Under the pieces are notes generated by a model, which worked only from the letters and a program-made list of their open reading frames with translations, made no database searches and had not been told where the DNA came from. 55,587 nucleotides of DNA from assembly GCF_016429065.1 (NCBI RefSeq), contig NZ_JAELTX010000016.1, forward strand, positions 1-55,587, in the 5' to 3' direction. This stretch comes from Pedobacter sp. ASV17 (GTDB lineage: Bacteria; Bacteroidota; Bacteroidia; Sphingobacteriales; Sphingobacteriaceae). Positions within the stretch are counted from its first letter, which is position 1. Each line of letters starts with the position of its first letter. A program made the position numbers and the translations under genes. Positions 36,678-45,401 of this stretch are shown piece after piece.

Positions 36678-37337
36678 ATGTGGGAAATACTAGGCGATAG
36701 AAACCAATTTTTAACGATAGCGGAAGTCAATAAGTTTTTATTGGCTATTTTGCTATGTGGCATTATTGGAGCCGAACGTGAGTACCGCAGCAAATCGGCA
36801 GGTTTAAAAACCATGATTATGATTGGCCTTGGCTCTGCCCTATTCACGGTACTTTCTATTAAAATAGGCGACGTAAGCCACGATAGAATTGCCTCTAACA
36901 TTGTAACAGGTATTGGCTTTTTAGGTGCGGGGGTAATTTTTAAGGAAGAAAACCGCGTAAAAGGCCTAACCACTGCCTGTGTAATCTGGATCGTGGCGGC
37001 CATTGGTATGGCTGTAGGTTCGGGCTACTTTATTCAGGCCATTGGCGTAACGGGTGTAGTAGTTATTTCGCTACTGGTATTCCCTTATGTGGAGAACATT
37101 GCCGAACGCCGCTTTACCAAACGTACCTATCGTATTGTTAAAAGATACCAAAACAAAGATTTAGATAACTACGAACTGATCTTTAAACAGCACAAGCTAA
37201 AACCTAGCCGTGGCAAACATCAGTTAGCTAACGGTATCATTACAGGCACTTGGGATGTAATAGGAAGCCCTACCAACCACCACGATTTTGTGGAAGCCAT
37301 GCTACAGGACAGCAGCATCTTAGAATTCGATTTCTAG
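36678..37337 (+). CDS. MgtC/SapB-family membrane protein
   Basis: The 219-aa inner-membrane protein has four or five TM helices in residues 1-140 with MgtC family motifs: LAILLCGIIGAEREYRSKSAG, GIGFLGAGVIFK and VKGLTTACVIWIVAAIG. The soluble tail (about 140-219) is short and ACT-like. MgtC proteins inhibit the F-type ATPase and aid survival in low Mg2+; whether this one does is not known. Its last 18 bases overlap the 3' end of the convergent HEPN gene. Confidence 0.9.
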   Translation: MWEILGDRNQFLTIAEVNKFLLAILLCGIIGAEREYRSKSAGLKTMIMIGLGSALFTVLSIKIGDVSHDRIASNIVTGIGFLGAGVIFKEENRVKGLTTACVIWIVAAIGMAVGSGYFIQAIGVTGVVVISLLVFPYVENIAERRFTKRTYRIVKRYQNKDLDNYELIFKQHKLKPSRGKHQLANGIITGTWDVIGSPTNHHDFVEAMLQDSSILEFDF

Positions 37338-38144
37338 GCCACTTAGGTTACTGCTCCATCTAAAAAATTGCTCTTTATAAGCAACCATTGCCCTTTCCTG
37401 CAAGCGCTTAACGCCCTGTAATAATTTGCTTGCCCTATCCTTCGAAACTTGATATAGCTCATTGTACCGAGCATCACAATAAGCCTTTTCCAATAAACCC
37501 AAAAGCCTAGTTTCCTTCACCTCATCCTCATCAAAAGCGCCTAATATTTGAGGCACAAAACGATTTAAATGCTTCCTTAACTTATTTAAATCATGTGTTT
37601 TAATCACACTACTACCAAGTGCGGACAAAAAAGCTCGGTAAGTGAGCTCCGTAGCTTGGTGCAACATAAAAGTAGCCAAGCCAAATATCTGATGCTCTAT
37701 ATACCAAACCGCTCCTTTTAAAAACTGCATTGCCTTATCCATTTCCTTTTTAAAAGTCCTATGGTAGCTCAACACCTGTTGTTTAAAAACATGCGGACTG
37801 CAGGGCGCATGCAAAGTCACCTTATCTTTCCTATATATCACATTTTGCGGCACACACACCGTACAATAAAATAAGTTACCTGCCTGTATTTGTTGATGGA
37901 TGCTCGAAAAAGTATGCAATGAGTACACACAATTAGAAAAATTGAGCAAAGCGGGCTCCATCAAAATGTCAATACCTTTCGACGCATAAGTACAATGCTC
38001 ATCCAAAACCAACATCAAATCAAAAAAATCAGTCTTTTTACTAAGGTTAAAAATAATTCCAATAGGCATCACATTGGTCATCAAATCCAATATCTGGCAT
38101 AACCTATTATTTTTAGGCGCTGTTAATAAAGATGTTCTTTCCAT
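37320..38144 (-). CDS. Degenerate nucleotidyltransferase-like + HEPN domain protein
   Basis: The 274-aa protein has two parts. Residues 25-115 follow the strand order of a minimal nucleotidyltransferase (PIGIIFNLSKK, then DFFDLMLVLDE), but the glycine-serine catalytic motif is missing, so it is probably inactive. Residues 125-250 form a HEPN helical domain (FMLHQATELTYRAFLSA, KTHDLNKLRKHL, YCDARYNELYQV). HEPN-nucleotidyltransferase pairs act in toxin-antitoxin and defence systems; here both are in one chain. It lies 11 bp after the 38156-38755 gene, so they are co-transcribed. RNase activity is uncertain because no clear R-x4-6-H motif is seen. Confidence 0.7.
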   Translation of the reverse strand: MERTSLLTAPKNNRLCQILDLMTNVMPIGIIFNLSKKTDFFDLMLVLDEHCTYASKGIDILMEPALLNFSNCVYSLHTFSSIHQQIQAGNLFYCTVCVPQNVIYRKDKVTLHAPCSPHVFKQQVLSYHRTFKKEMDKAMQFLKGAVWYIEHQIFGLATFMLHQATELTYRAFLSALGSSVIKTHDLNKLRKHLNRFVPQILGAFDEDEVKETRLLGLLEKAYCDARYNELYQVSKDRASKLLQGVKRLQERAMVAYKEQFFRWSSNLSGLEIEF

Positions 38145-38155
38145 AATATATCACA

Positions 38156-38755
38156 TTAAACCTTTGGCGAAATAATTTCTCTTTCATAAATCAACCAACA
38201 GCAAATAAGCACCTTTGCAATACACTTGTACAGCTTCCGCCTACCCTTATAATCCTCTTCAAATTCGTTTTTACATAAGGCCATTTTTAGCCACTCGTTT
38301 AAGGCAACATGGCATTTGTGCAGGTCTATTTTTTTAAATACATTTTTAATTCCCAAATAAGGATCATTAATTTCGGCATCAGTTAAATAATTTGCTGCCT
38401 TTTTACCGCTCAACACTCCCCCACTCCGCCCACTGTAAAGTTCCGTTTCCTTAACCTGCGAAAATTTCACCCCCGTTTTGTCAATCACCCAAGTAGCATT
38501 TAACACAATGCTAAAAAGTTCCCTATCATAAATCACATCTGCTGGAGCGGTCTTTATGCGCATTAAAGCCTTAGCGCATTTATAAATCTTTTTAAGTCCT
38601 CGTAGATGTTCCCTAATGGACGATACTCCAAAGAAATCACTAAAAACCAAATACGGGTCGGTGTAGTGGTCAAACACTACTGTTTTCAGCCTTGCTTCAT
38701 CATATTTAGCGGCATAAAGTACTGTTAAATTTGGGGTAAATTCTTTCTGTTTCAT
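38156..38755 (-). CDS. Unknown helical protein co-transcribed with the HEPN gene
   Basis: The 199-aa protein is not recognised. It is predicted mostly helical and contains many Lys/Cys residues, with LKKIYKCAKALMRIKTAP, VIYDRELFSIVLNATWVID and WLKMALCKNEFEEDYKGRRK. It has no signal peptide or clear TM segment. It is the first gene of a two-gene minus-strand operon with the HEPN protein and is divergent from the XRE-S24 regulator, with an operator-like palindrome between them. A role as partner of the HEPN protein is inferred from position. Confidence 0.65.
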   Translation of the reverse strand: MKQKEFTPNLTVLYAAKYDEARLKTVVFDHYTDPYLVFSDFFGVSSIREHLRGLKKIYKCAKALMRIKTAPADVIYDRELFSIVLNATWVIDKTGVKFSQVKETELYSGRSGGVLSGKKAANYLTDAEINDPYLGIKNVFKKIDLHKCHVALNEWLKMALCKNEFEEDYKGRRKLYKCIAKVLICCWLIYEREIISPKV

Positions 38756-38899
38756 AGGAGTATATTTAGTTAATGGATTTTACTAATAAGCAAAAAGCTA
38801 TTTACTGCAATAGAGATCTTGAAGAGGAGGCAGAGCTTGTTTCGAACGGACGGCTTTACTTTAATTGCAATTTTTACTAATTTGCATAGCATAAACATA

Positions 38900-38925
38900 G
38901 TTAGATTTTTCTAATATTATCTAAC
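38900..38925. promoter_or_regulatory. Operator-like inverted repeat between the HEPN operon and the XRE-S24 gene
   Basis: GTTAGAT (38900-38906) is inverted as ATCTAAC (38919-38925). TTAGATTTTTCTAA inside it and another TTAGATTTTTT at 38931 add half-sites. The phrase TTTACTAA also recurs near 38777, 38872 and 38939. It is a likely binding site for the divergent regulator. Confidence 0.6.
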
Positions 38926-38958
38926 TAAAATTAGATTTTTTACTAACACACCTGCCAA

Positions 38959-39612
38959 TTGACTGAAAATCAACGACTAAAATTCATTATCAATGAATTA
39001 AATCTTACCCAAAAAGAATTTGCTTACCGCTTAGGCATTCAACCTGGCTCGCTTTCCGATATCTTGAGAGCAAAAGGAGGGCTTAAAATATCTGCTGCTG
39101 TTAAATATAAACTACGTCAAAGCTTGCACGTAAATATTGATTGGCTGGAGAACGGCGAAGGAGAACCTTTTTTACCTACTGGACCTATGATAAGTGAAGG
39201 GGCAGGCGTACCTTACTATAACATTAATCTTTCTGAGACCCAAGGTGAAAGTCTAAAACTAATGGAAGAGAAGCCAGAATATTTTGTGAACTATCGTCCC
39301 TTTAACGATTGTGCGGCTTATTTACCTGTTTATGGTGATAGCATGTACCCAAAATATGCCTCTGGAGAAATTATTGCCGTAAAGGAAATTACGAACCGTG
39401 ATATCATACAATGGGGTGAAGCTTACGTGATCATGACTACCGAAAGTTCCAACAGCTTAAGAACCATCAAGATTTTACACGAGCATCCCGACCCAAACAA
39501 AATCATTCTAAGATCTTCAAACCCAAACTTTAAAGGCGATACCATTATCAACAAAAAGGAAATCGTTTCTCTTTATATCATTAAAGGCAAAATCACTCGT
39601 AATATGATTTAG
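38959..39612 (+). CDS. XRE-family regulator with S24 (LexA/CI-like) peptidase domain
   Basis: The 217-aa protein has an N-terminal Cro/CI helix-turn-helix (about residues 5-55: LTQKEFAYRLGIQPGSLSDIL) and a C-terminal S24 domain with catalytic Ser128 in YGDSMYP and Lys171 in RTIKIL. Ala82-Gly83 is a possible self-cleavage site. Such proteins are repressors inactivated by RecA-type signals or act as autonomous switches. It starts at TTG 38959. The divergent HEPN operon and the operator between them suggest it represses both. Its last 40 bases recur at 40000-40036. Confidence 0.9.
   Translation: MTENQRLKFIINELNLTQKEFAYRLGIQPGSLSDILRAKGGLKISAAVKYKLRQSLHVNIDWLENGEGEPFLPTGPMISEGAGVPYYNINLSETQGESLKLMEEKPEYFVNYRPFNDCAAYLPVYGDSMYPKYASGEIIAVKEITNRDIIQWGEAYVIMTTESSNSLRTIKILHEHPDPNKIILRSSNPNFKGDTIINKKEIVSLYIIKGKITRNMI
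39573..39612 (+). repeat. Direct repeat, copy A (3' end of the XRE-S24 gene)
   Basis: The final codons and stop of the regulator gene (TTATATCATTAAAGGCAAAA and on to GATTTAG) recur in the same direction at 40000-40036 with a short gap and one substitution. Confidence 0.85.
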
Positions 39613-39840
39613 TCCTTTTGCTGTCTGAAGCATTCGTTAGCCAAATTCTATTGGAATATTGTATTTAACTGTTTACGATTTGGTCGCTCTTATTCTTCGG
39701 AAAGGTTAAACAGAATATAAAACCTCTCTGCTTTCGGCATCTATTGATAGTTATTTATTACATTTTGGCATCAATGAGCTCGCTAAGCTTCGGTTCTCCC
39801 TAAAGGGGAAGAAAAGTTCTTAGTAAGGAATTTGTATAAC

Positions 39841-39898
39841 ATCTGCGGAAAAAATCAGCGTATATCTGCGGCAACAATCTCCGCTATCAGCGGGAACA
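39841..39898. repeat. Dispersed repeat, ATCTGCGG...CTCCGCTATCAGCGGGAA type, copy 1
   Basis: Core TATATCTGCGG followed by AATCTCCGCTATCAGCGGGA. Further copies are at 41560-41612 and 41685-41742. Together with degenerate pieces near 39940 it fills much of the 467-bp gap 39613-40079; no gene was found there. Confidence 0.8.
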
Positions 39899-39999
39899 AT
39901 TAACACCTACTCGGGAATAACGAAAATTGCAAAATCCAAAGCTCTACGGAACAATCAACGCTTATCTGCATGAACAATTAACAACTACGAACCTTCTTG

Positions 40000-40036
40000 T
40001 TATATCATAAGGCAAAATCACTCGCAATATGATTTA
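40000..40036 (+). repeat. Direct repeat, copy B (displaced gene 3' end)
   Basis: TTATATCATAAGGCAAAATC and on to GATTTAG matches 39573-39612 apart from a 3-base gap and one T-to-C change. It lies 43 bp before sdaA with no gene attached. Confidence 0.85.
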
Positions 40037-40079
40037 GCGCTAATAGCATTTTGTATTAAAAAGTTCATAGCTTTGTATC

Positions 40080-41507
40080 ATGCCAAATGAACAAATATCA
40101 GTTTTTGACATCTTTAAGATAGGGATTGGCCCATCCAGCTCCCATACGCTTGGCCCTTGGCGAGCTGCACAACAATTTACCAGCAGTTTAACTGCCCAAG
40201 GCGTATTGGCCGACGTGGAGCAGGTAAAAATCTTACTGTATGGTTCTTTAGCCAAAACTGGCAAGGGCCATGGAACTGATATTGCCATTTTATTGGGTTT
40301 GGCAGGCGGCGATCCCGTAACATTTGATGTAAATGCCATTGACAGCACCGTTGCCCAAATCAAGGAAGAGCAAAAATTAAAGCTGGCTGGTCATTTCAAC
40401 ATTGATTTCTCCTATCAGGAAGATCTTATTTTTCTATTTGCAGAAAGCTTACCATTTCACCCTAATGCGGTAACTTTTCAAGCCTTTTTATCCAATGGTA
40501 AAGCTGTTTCCGAAACCTATTACAGCATTGGCGGTGGCTTTGTGGTAAAAGAAGGTCAGGATAGCGGCGAAAAAGAACAGGTGGAATTACCATTTCCTGT
40601 AGAAAAAGCAAGCGAGCTGCTCCACTGGTGTTTAACCACTGGCTTAAAGGTGAGTGAAATTGTGATGGAAAACGAGGCCGCTTGGCGTCCAGAGGCGGAA
40701 ACCAAAAAAGGCATTCTGCAACATTTCAAAGTAATTAACGAATGTATCTATAGAGGCTGCCATACTTCGGGCTTTTTGCCTGGAGGTTTAGAGGTGGCAC
40801 GCAGGGCAGCAAAATTGAACCAACGCTTAATTGGCCAACAAACCTATCACGACTACGATAGTTGGATTACTGCTATCCGCAACGGCGGAATGGGCTTCAA
40901 CTATATTTTAGACTGGGTAAGTTGTTTTGCCTTGGCCGTGAATGAAGAAAATGCAGCTTTTGGACGAGTGGTAACCGCTCCTACCAATGGTGCATCGGGC
41001 GTTATTCCAGCAGTGTTACAATATTTCATTACTTTTTGCAACGGCTATACCGAAGATAAGATTATTCAATTTATTGCCTGTGCAAGCGAGATTGGCAGCA
41101 TCTTTAAAAAAGGCGCAACTATTTCTGCAGCAATGGGTGGCTGTCAGGCCGAAATTGGCGTATCATCGGCAATGGCAGCAGCAGCGTTAACCGAGTGTTT
41201 AGGCGGCTCGCAACGACAAGTGCTTATGGCCGCAGAGATAGCCATGGAACACCACTTAGGCCTAACCTGCGACCCTATTGGCGGCTTAGTACAAATTCCT
41301 TGTATTGAGCGTAACACGATGGGAGCTATTAAAGCTATCACCGCAAGCCAACTGGCCCTACAAAGCAATCCAGATAAAGCTAAGGTAAGTTTAGATGCCG
41401 TAGTAAATACCATGTGGGAAACCGCTTTGGACATGAACGCCAAATACAAAGAAACTTCTGACGGTGGTTTAGCAACAAAGGTACCTATCAGTTTACCAGA
41501 GTGCTAG
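40080..41507 (+). CDS. sdaA: L-serine ammonia-lyase, single-chain iron-sulfur type
   Basis: The 475-aa enzyme deaminates L-serine to pyruvate using a 4Fe-4S cluster. It has the beta domain first ([21 protein letters not shown] is the signature), then the alpha domain with [36 protein letters not shown] and [18 protein letters not shown]. Conserved cysteines in [13 protein letters not shown] and IPCIERN fit the cluster ligands. Length and domain order match E. coli SdaA. It stands alone, between two repeat-filled gaps. Confidence 0.95.
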   Translation: MPNEQISVFDIFKIGIGPSSSHTLGPWRAAQQFTSSLTAQGVLADVEQVKILLYGSLAKTGKGHGTDIAILLGLAGGDPVTFDVNAIDSTVAQIKEEQKLKLAGHFNIDFSYQEDLIFLFAESLPFHPNAVTFQAFLSNGKAVSETYYSIGGGFVVKEGQDSGEKEQVELPFPVEKASELLHWCLTTGLKVSEIVMENEAAWRPEAETKKGILQHFKVINECIYRGCHTSGFLPGGLEVARRAAKLNQRLIGQQTYHDYDSWITAIRNGGMGFNYILDWVSCFALAVNEENAAFGRVVTAPTNGASGVIPAVLQYFITFCNGYTEDKIIQFIACASEIGSIFKKGATISAAMGGCQAEIGVSSAMAAAALTECLGGSQRQVLMAAEIAMEHHLGLTCDPIGGLVQIPCIERNTMGAIKAITASQLALQSNPDKAKVSLDAVVNTMWETALDMNAKYKETSDGGLATKVPISLPEC

Positions 41508-41559
41508 TGGAGTTGTGAGTTTCAAGTTAAAAGTTGCGAGTTAAGAGTAGAAAGTTGTA

Positions 41560-41612
41560 CTGCGCAAAATCAGCGTATATCTGCGGAAGAAATCTCCGCT
41601 ATCAGCGGGAAA
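41560..41612. repeat. Dispersed CTCCGCTATCAGCGGGAA repeat, copy 2
   Basis: TCAGCGTATATCTGCGG followed by AATCTCCGCTATCAGCGGGA, in the 294-bp gap after sdaA. Confidence 0.8.
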
Positions 41613-41684
41613 CCTAACTACACTACAATAACGAAAAGTAGAAAGTAAAAAGTTAAGAGTCTAAAGTTTAAAGCCCAAAGCAAA

Positions 41685-41742
41685 AATCTGCGGAACAATC
41701 AGCGCTTATCTGCGGCAACAATCTCCGCTATCAGCGGGAAAC
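41685..41742. repeat. Dispersed CTCCGCTATCAGCGGGAA repeat, copy 3
   Basis: Same core with CGCTTATCTGCGGCAACAAT before it; this variant is closer to copy 1 than copy 2 is. Confidence 0.8.
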
Positions 41743-41801
41743 CATACTACACAAAAACGAAAAGTTAAAAATCTACAGAACAATTAACGCCTACGAAGGC
41801 A

Positions 41802-42413
41802 TCAACCTTTTTTCCTCATTTCCTCAGCAACCTCATGCGCTTGCATATCATCGCTCTGCGACAAATAATCTACAATCCCCTTTTTATTCCTCTCCGAATG
41901 ATTTTGGCTCAATTTAAAAACACCTTCCAATTCCGTTACTGTAATTTCAACACCAACAATCGCCTTTAGATGATGAGCGATATACTCTTCCGACATCTGA
42001 TGGAACGCCGCAGGACTATGTTCCCCCTCATACTGATTGGTTAAATCTTCGATAGCCTTTCTAGTGCTGGCATCATCCAACAGCTTAACCGTACCCCTAG
42101 CTTGCACACTACTATAATTCCAAGTAGAAGCCGATGCGGGCTCTTCATAAACCGAAGCACTGACATAAGCATGAGCCCCTTGAAATAATGCCAGCACATG
42201 CTCATTAGCGGCAAAAGCCAAATGATGATCGGTCTTCCTCATTACATGACCAATCAATTTAATTTCATCACCAACAATTTTTACTTGAAGTGGAATTTGA
42301 CTAGCGGAAGGAATATGATTTTTTGCTCCAATCAGCACTGCAAATGGGTGAGCCTGCATAAAAGCGATAAGCTTATCCCTATCTTGCTCTAAAAAATGAC
42401 CAACCTTGTACAC
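41802..42413 (-). CDS. PaiB-like FMN-binding negative transcriptional regulator
   Basis: The 203-aa protein has the PaiB family layout, a split-barrel FMN-binding fold: AHPFAVLIGAKNHIPSASQIPL, GHVMRKTDHHLAFAANEHVLALFQG and YVSASVYEEPASASTWNYSSVQARG. B. subtilis PaiB represses degradative-enzyme and sporulation genes; regulatory function here is unproven and it could be an enzyme. It follows the TonB-tailed gene by 3 bp on the same strand, so it is probably the third gene of the sigma-factor operon. Confidence 0.88.
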   Translation of the reverse strand: MYKVGHFLEQDRDKLIAFMQAHPFAVLIGAKNHIPSASQIPLQVKIVGDEIKLIGHVMRKTDHHLAFAANEHVLALFQGAHAYVSASVYEEPASASTWNYSSVQARGTVKLLDDASTRKAIEDLTNQYEGEHSPAAFHQMSEEYIAHHLKAIVGVEITVTELEGVFKLSQNHSERNKKGIVDYLSQSDDMQAHEVAEEMRKKG

Positions 42414-42416
42414 GGC

Positions 42417-43739
42417 TTAAAATTTAATGGTAACAGCACCCTCATTGCTCAACTTTGAGTTGTAGTTCCATTTCGGACCATTTTTCAATAAGCGAATAGC
42501 TTCATCCTCAAATGCCTTATCCTGTCCTTTTAGGATTTTGATATCGGTAGGTTTACCATCTTTACCAATGCTAAAACCAAGCTCAACCGACACCCCACTA
42601 TTACTGAAAAGTTTATTGTTATTTTTAAGATAATCTTCAAAAATTGCCCAGCCCCCTTTTGGTTGCGAAAGCTTTTCGTTCACTTTTTCCGTTGCAAACA
42701 CAGTGACTACCGAGTCATTTTTTGTATCGGCGTTAGCTGTATTTTTTTTCCTAGCGCTGTAGCCACTTACTACGGCCACCTCACTTAAAGAATTTTGGTC
42801 TTCATCTAATCTAATGTTCAGATTTTGGTCAGCTTTTGCCTCTATATTTTTCCTGTTGTAGCCAATCGAAGCTACTTCTATCGAAACTTTATCTGCTTTT
42901 TTATCTGTAGATAATACAAACTCACCACTACTATTCGTAATCGTCCTTGCATCTTCACCAATCATTTTCACATTTGCGCCAGAAATAGGTCGACCTAAAT
43001 AATCGAATACTTTCCCCCTCAATGTAGCATAACCGGTTTGCGGCTGAACTCCTTCTGCTTTGCTTTCTAAAGCCTGCACAGGAGGCGTTGGCGCCGATCT
43101 AACTGCACCCACTACCGACATTGGGCTTTCGGCATGTTCACGTTTAAAACTGGCTACCGCAGGTTGCTTATCCAACAAAACAGGGTCTTGCGAAGCAGCT
43201 GCTACCACACTCTTTGAACGATTAGCTGCAATGGCCTGGCTACCTTTGTTCAAGGTCTTATCCAATACCTGCTCCACTTTCTGTTGGTCTACTACAGTCT
43301 CTGCTACTGGTGCAGCTGTACTTGTACTGTCAACTGCTGGAGCTGCTGCAGCTACCTGTGGTTTCAAATCAATTTCTATATTTTTAGTCTTATTGGCTGC
43401 CAATTCTGCTTGTTGCTGACGTTGGTTTTCGCGCATCCAAAACAATACGCTCACCGTTAAAAACAATACCGCAGCCGTTGCCGCAATACTTAAACGATGC
43501 GAAGCCATGCGCCACATTTTACGCTCTACAGGTTTTTCGGCTACACGCTCCTGCAATTGCCTTTGTAAGATAGAAAGAGTTTGGGTACGCTTTTTGGCCT
43601 CTGTTAAACCAGCTAAAGCTTGAGCAACAAAAGGGTCTTCAAGCGAAATACGCTCTACCTTATGCATCATACTAGCATCCAACTTCCCCTCAAGGTAGTC
43701 GTCCAGTATTTCAATATCTAACCATTCGTTATTGCCCAC
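42417..43739 (-). CDS. Putative anti-sigma factor with carboxypeptidase-regulatory-like and TonB C-terminal domains
   Basis: The 440-aa membrane protein has an N-terminal cytoplasmic part (residues 1-80, LDDYLEGKLDASMMHKVE as in Bacteroidetes anti-sigma zinc-finger-like regions). One TM helix (83-102) is followed by a variable Ala/Val-rich linker. A CarboxypepD_reg-like domain (about 230-310, YATLRGKVFDYLGRPISGANV) and a TonB-type C-terminus (about 355-440, VELGFSIGKDGKPTDIKILKG) complete it. The sigma gene overlaps its start by 11 bp. It may therefore join signal sensing and energy transduction in one chain. Confidence 0.8.
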   Translation of the reverse strand: MGNNEWLDIEILDDYLEGKLDASMMHKVERISLEDPFVAQALAGLTEAKKRTQTLSILQRQLQERVAEKPVERKMWRMASHRLSIAATAAVLFLTVSVLFWMRENQRQQQAELAANKTKNIEIDLKPQVAAAAPAVDSTSTAAPVAETVVDQQKVEQVLDKTLNKGSQAIAANRSKSVVAAASQDPVLLDKQPAVASFKREHAESPMSVVGAVRSAPTPPVQALESKAEGVQPQTGYATLRGKVFDYLGRPISGANVKMIGEDARTITNSSGEFVLSTDKKADKVSIEVASIGYNRKNIEAKADQNLNIRLDEDQNSLSEVAVVSGYSARKKNTANADTKNDSVVTVFATEKVNEKLSQPKGGWAIFEDYLKNNNKLFSNSGVSVELGFSIGKDGKPTDIKILKGQDKAFEDEAIRLLKNGPKWNYNSKLSNEGAVTIKF

Positions 43740-44307
43740 TGTTTTTCTCTATACAAATTTTCAAATTCCGTTTACCGTTTTGGATATAGCTTTTCACTTT
43801 CAACATGTCATATCCCGTAATATCGGCAACTTCTTTATAGCATTTCTCTTGAAGATAGAATAAATCTACGCTTCTTCGTTGTTCTTCCGAAAGGGTCTCC
43901 ATGCATTTTTCCATGATGGTTAACTGTGTTTCTTTTGTGTCGTCGATATCTAGATGCACAAAGTCACTGTTTTCCACAAAATTATCTTCCATGGTTACCG
44001 TCGGGTTTCTGGATGACTTCCGTAAGGCCATTAAACAATGATTACGGGTAAGCACATGCAGCCAACTTTTAAAATTTTGCACTTGATGAATGCGCAGTTT
44101 TGAAACCAATTCTTCAAAAATTTGCATTACGGCATCTTTACTTGGCTCCTCATCTTTAAAATAGTTAAAGCAAACACCATACACCAAATGCATGTACTTG
44201 TTGTAAAGCTCACCCAGCACTTCTAAATCGCCACTTTTTTGATAAGCAGCAACCAGCGACAAATCGTCTTGCTCTTCAATCCTAGATGTATTCTTAATAA
44301 ACCTCAA
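43729..44307 (-). CDS. RNA polymerase sigma factor, sigma-70/ECF family
   Basis: The 192-aa protein has region 2 (LGELYNKYMHLVYGVCFNYF, DAVMQIFEELVSKL, NFKSWLHVLTRNHCLMALRK) and region 4 (LSEEQRRSVDLFYLQEKCYK, EVADITGYDMLKVKSYIQNG). The overlap with the TonB-tailed gene by 11 bp strongly supports a sigma/anti-sigma pair. Unlike the 15.6-kb sigma factor, it is not linked to SusC/SusD genes. Target promoters are unknown; the divergent DUF4349 gene is a candidate. Confidence 0.92.
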   Translation of the reverse strand: MRFIKNTSRIEEQDDLSLVAAYQKSGDLEVLGELYNKYMHLVYGVCFNYFKDEEPSKDAVMQIFEELVSKLRIHQVQNFKSWLHVLTRNHCLMALRKSSRNPTVTMEDNFVENSDFVHLDIDDTKETQLTIMEKCMETLSEEQRRSVDLFYLQEKCYKEVADITGYDMLKVKSYIQNGKRNLKICIEKNSGQ

Positions 44308-44480
44308 ACGCGTAGTAATGCCTAAATTTCTTTCAAGTATAAAAATATTTTTCGAGAAGGGTATGGAAAATTATGTCATTGCACATCTAGCCTTTAAACC
44401 CAAAGTTCGAAAGTGCCAAAGCAATAGAGAAGAAAGACGAGCTTTTTAATTACCCAATTATTCATTAAAAGCGACCTATT

Positions 44481-45329
44481 ATGAAAGCTCATGCTCTAGT
44501 ATTATACTGCCTATTTGCAATTTTATGCTCATGCAGCCCTAAACAAGAAGAGGCAAATGAAACTCCAGTAACTGAGTCATTGGCCATGATGGCTCCAATT
44601 GTTAAAGCGGACGAAGAAATCACGGAAACAAATATGCCTAAAGTTGAGGTTTCAAGCAACAACTTTAACCAACAAAAGAAAATTATTAAAGATGGAGACC
44701 TCACCGTTAAGACCGACCATATCAACACCAGTAAAAAGGGGATTGACAACTTATTAAAAAAACTAAATGCCTACTATGAAACCGAAGATTTACAAAACAG
44801 CGACGAGGCCATTTCATACGACCTTAAAATTCGCATACCATCCTCCAACTTCGAAAAATTAATATCAACCCTTGAAAGTGGCAAAGACGAAATAGAGCGC
44901 AAAAACATAAAGGCTAGAGATGTTACCGAAGAGTATATTGACATTGAAACCCGTTTAAATAACAAACGCGACTACTTAAAACGATACAAAGAACTACTTT
45001 CGAAAGCGCAAACCGTTAAGGATATATTGGCAGTTGAGGAAAACATCAGGAACCTTCAAGAAGAAATAGAAAGCAAGGAAGGTCGGCTAAAATATTTGAG
45101 TGACCAAGTGACTTTTAGCACGCTCAACATCCACCTCTACCAACAAAAAGAGCCAACAGATAAACACGAAGATAGCTTCTTGGCGAAAACTAAAACATCC
45201 TTTAAGCATGGCTGGACATCAATTGTTGATTTTATGCTTTGGGGCATAGGAATTTGGCCTTACCTCATCATTGCAGCCGCTATCTTTTTTATCACCCGAC
45301 GAATGATTAAAAATCGTAAACACCAATAA
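44481..45329 (+). CDS. DUF4349-type lipoprotein with C-terminal TM helix
   Basis: The 282-aa protein has a signal peptide and Cys18 as probable lipid site (LCSCSPKQ). A DUF4349 domain follows (IIKDGDLTVKTDHINTS, ISYDLKIRIPSSNFEKLI, ARDVTEEYIDIETRLNNKRD), then a coiled coil (about 165-205, VEENIRNLQEEIESKEGRLK) and a TM helix (about 250-272). DUF4349 proteins are envelope proteins of unknown function often near sigma/anti-sigma genes. It is divergent from the sigma factor and 72 bp before the VWA gene. Confidence 0.85.
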   Translation: MKAHALVLYCLFAILCSCSPKQEEANETPVTESLAMMAPIVKADEEITETNMPKVEVSSNNFNQQKKIIKDGDLTVKTDHINTSKKGIDNLLKKLNAYYETEDLQNSDEAISYDLKIRIPSSNFEKLISTLESGKDEIERKNIKARDVTEEYIDIETRLNNKRDYLKRYKELLSKAQTVKDILAVEENIRNLQEEIESKEGRLKYLSDQVTFSTLNIHLYQQKEPTDKHEDSFLAKTKTSFKHGWTSIVDFMLWGIGIWPYLIIAAAIFFITRRMIKNRKHQ

Positions 45330-45401
45330 ACCCAGCAAGCTAGAAAGGCCTACTAGCCATTGCTAACCCAAGTCCAATTATTCACTTGTAAGTAATTTGA
45401 T

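Noticed and set aside
40068..40075. TAGCTTTG as a promoter box for sdaA
   Set aside because: It matches TAnnTTTG but lies only 4 bp before the ATG, which would force a leaderless transcript, and no -33 element has suitable spacing.
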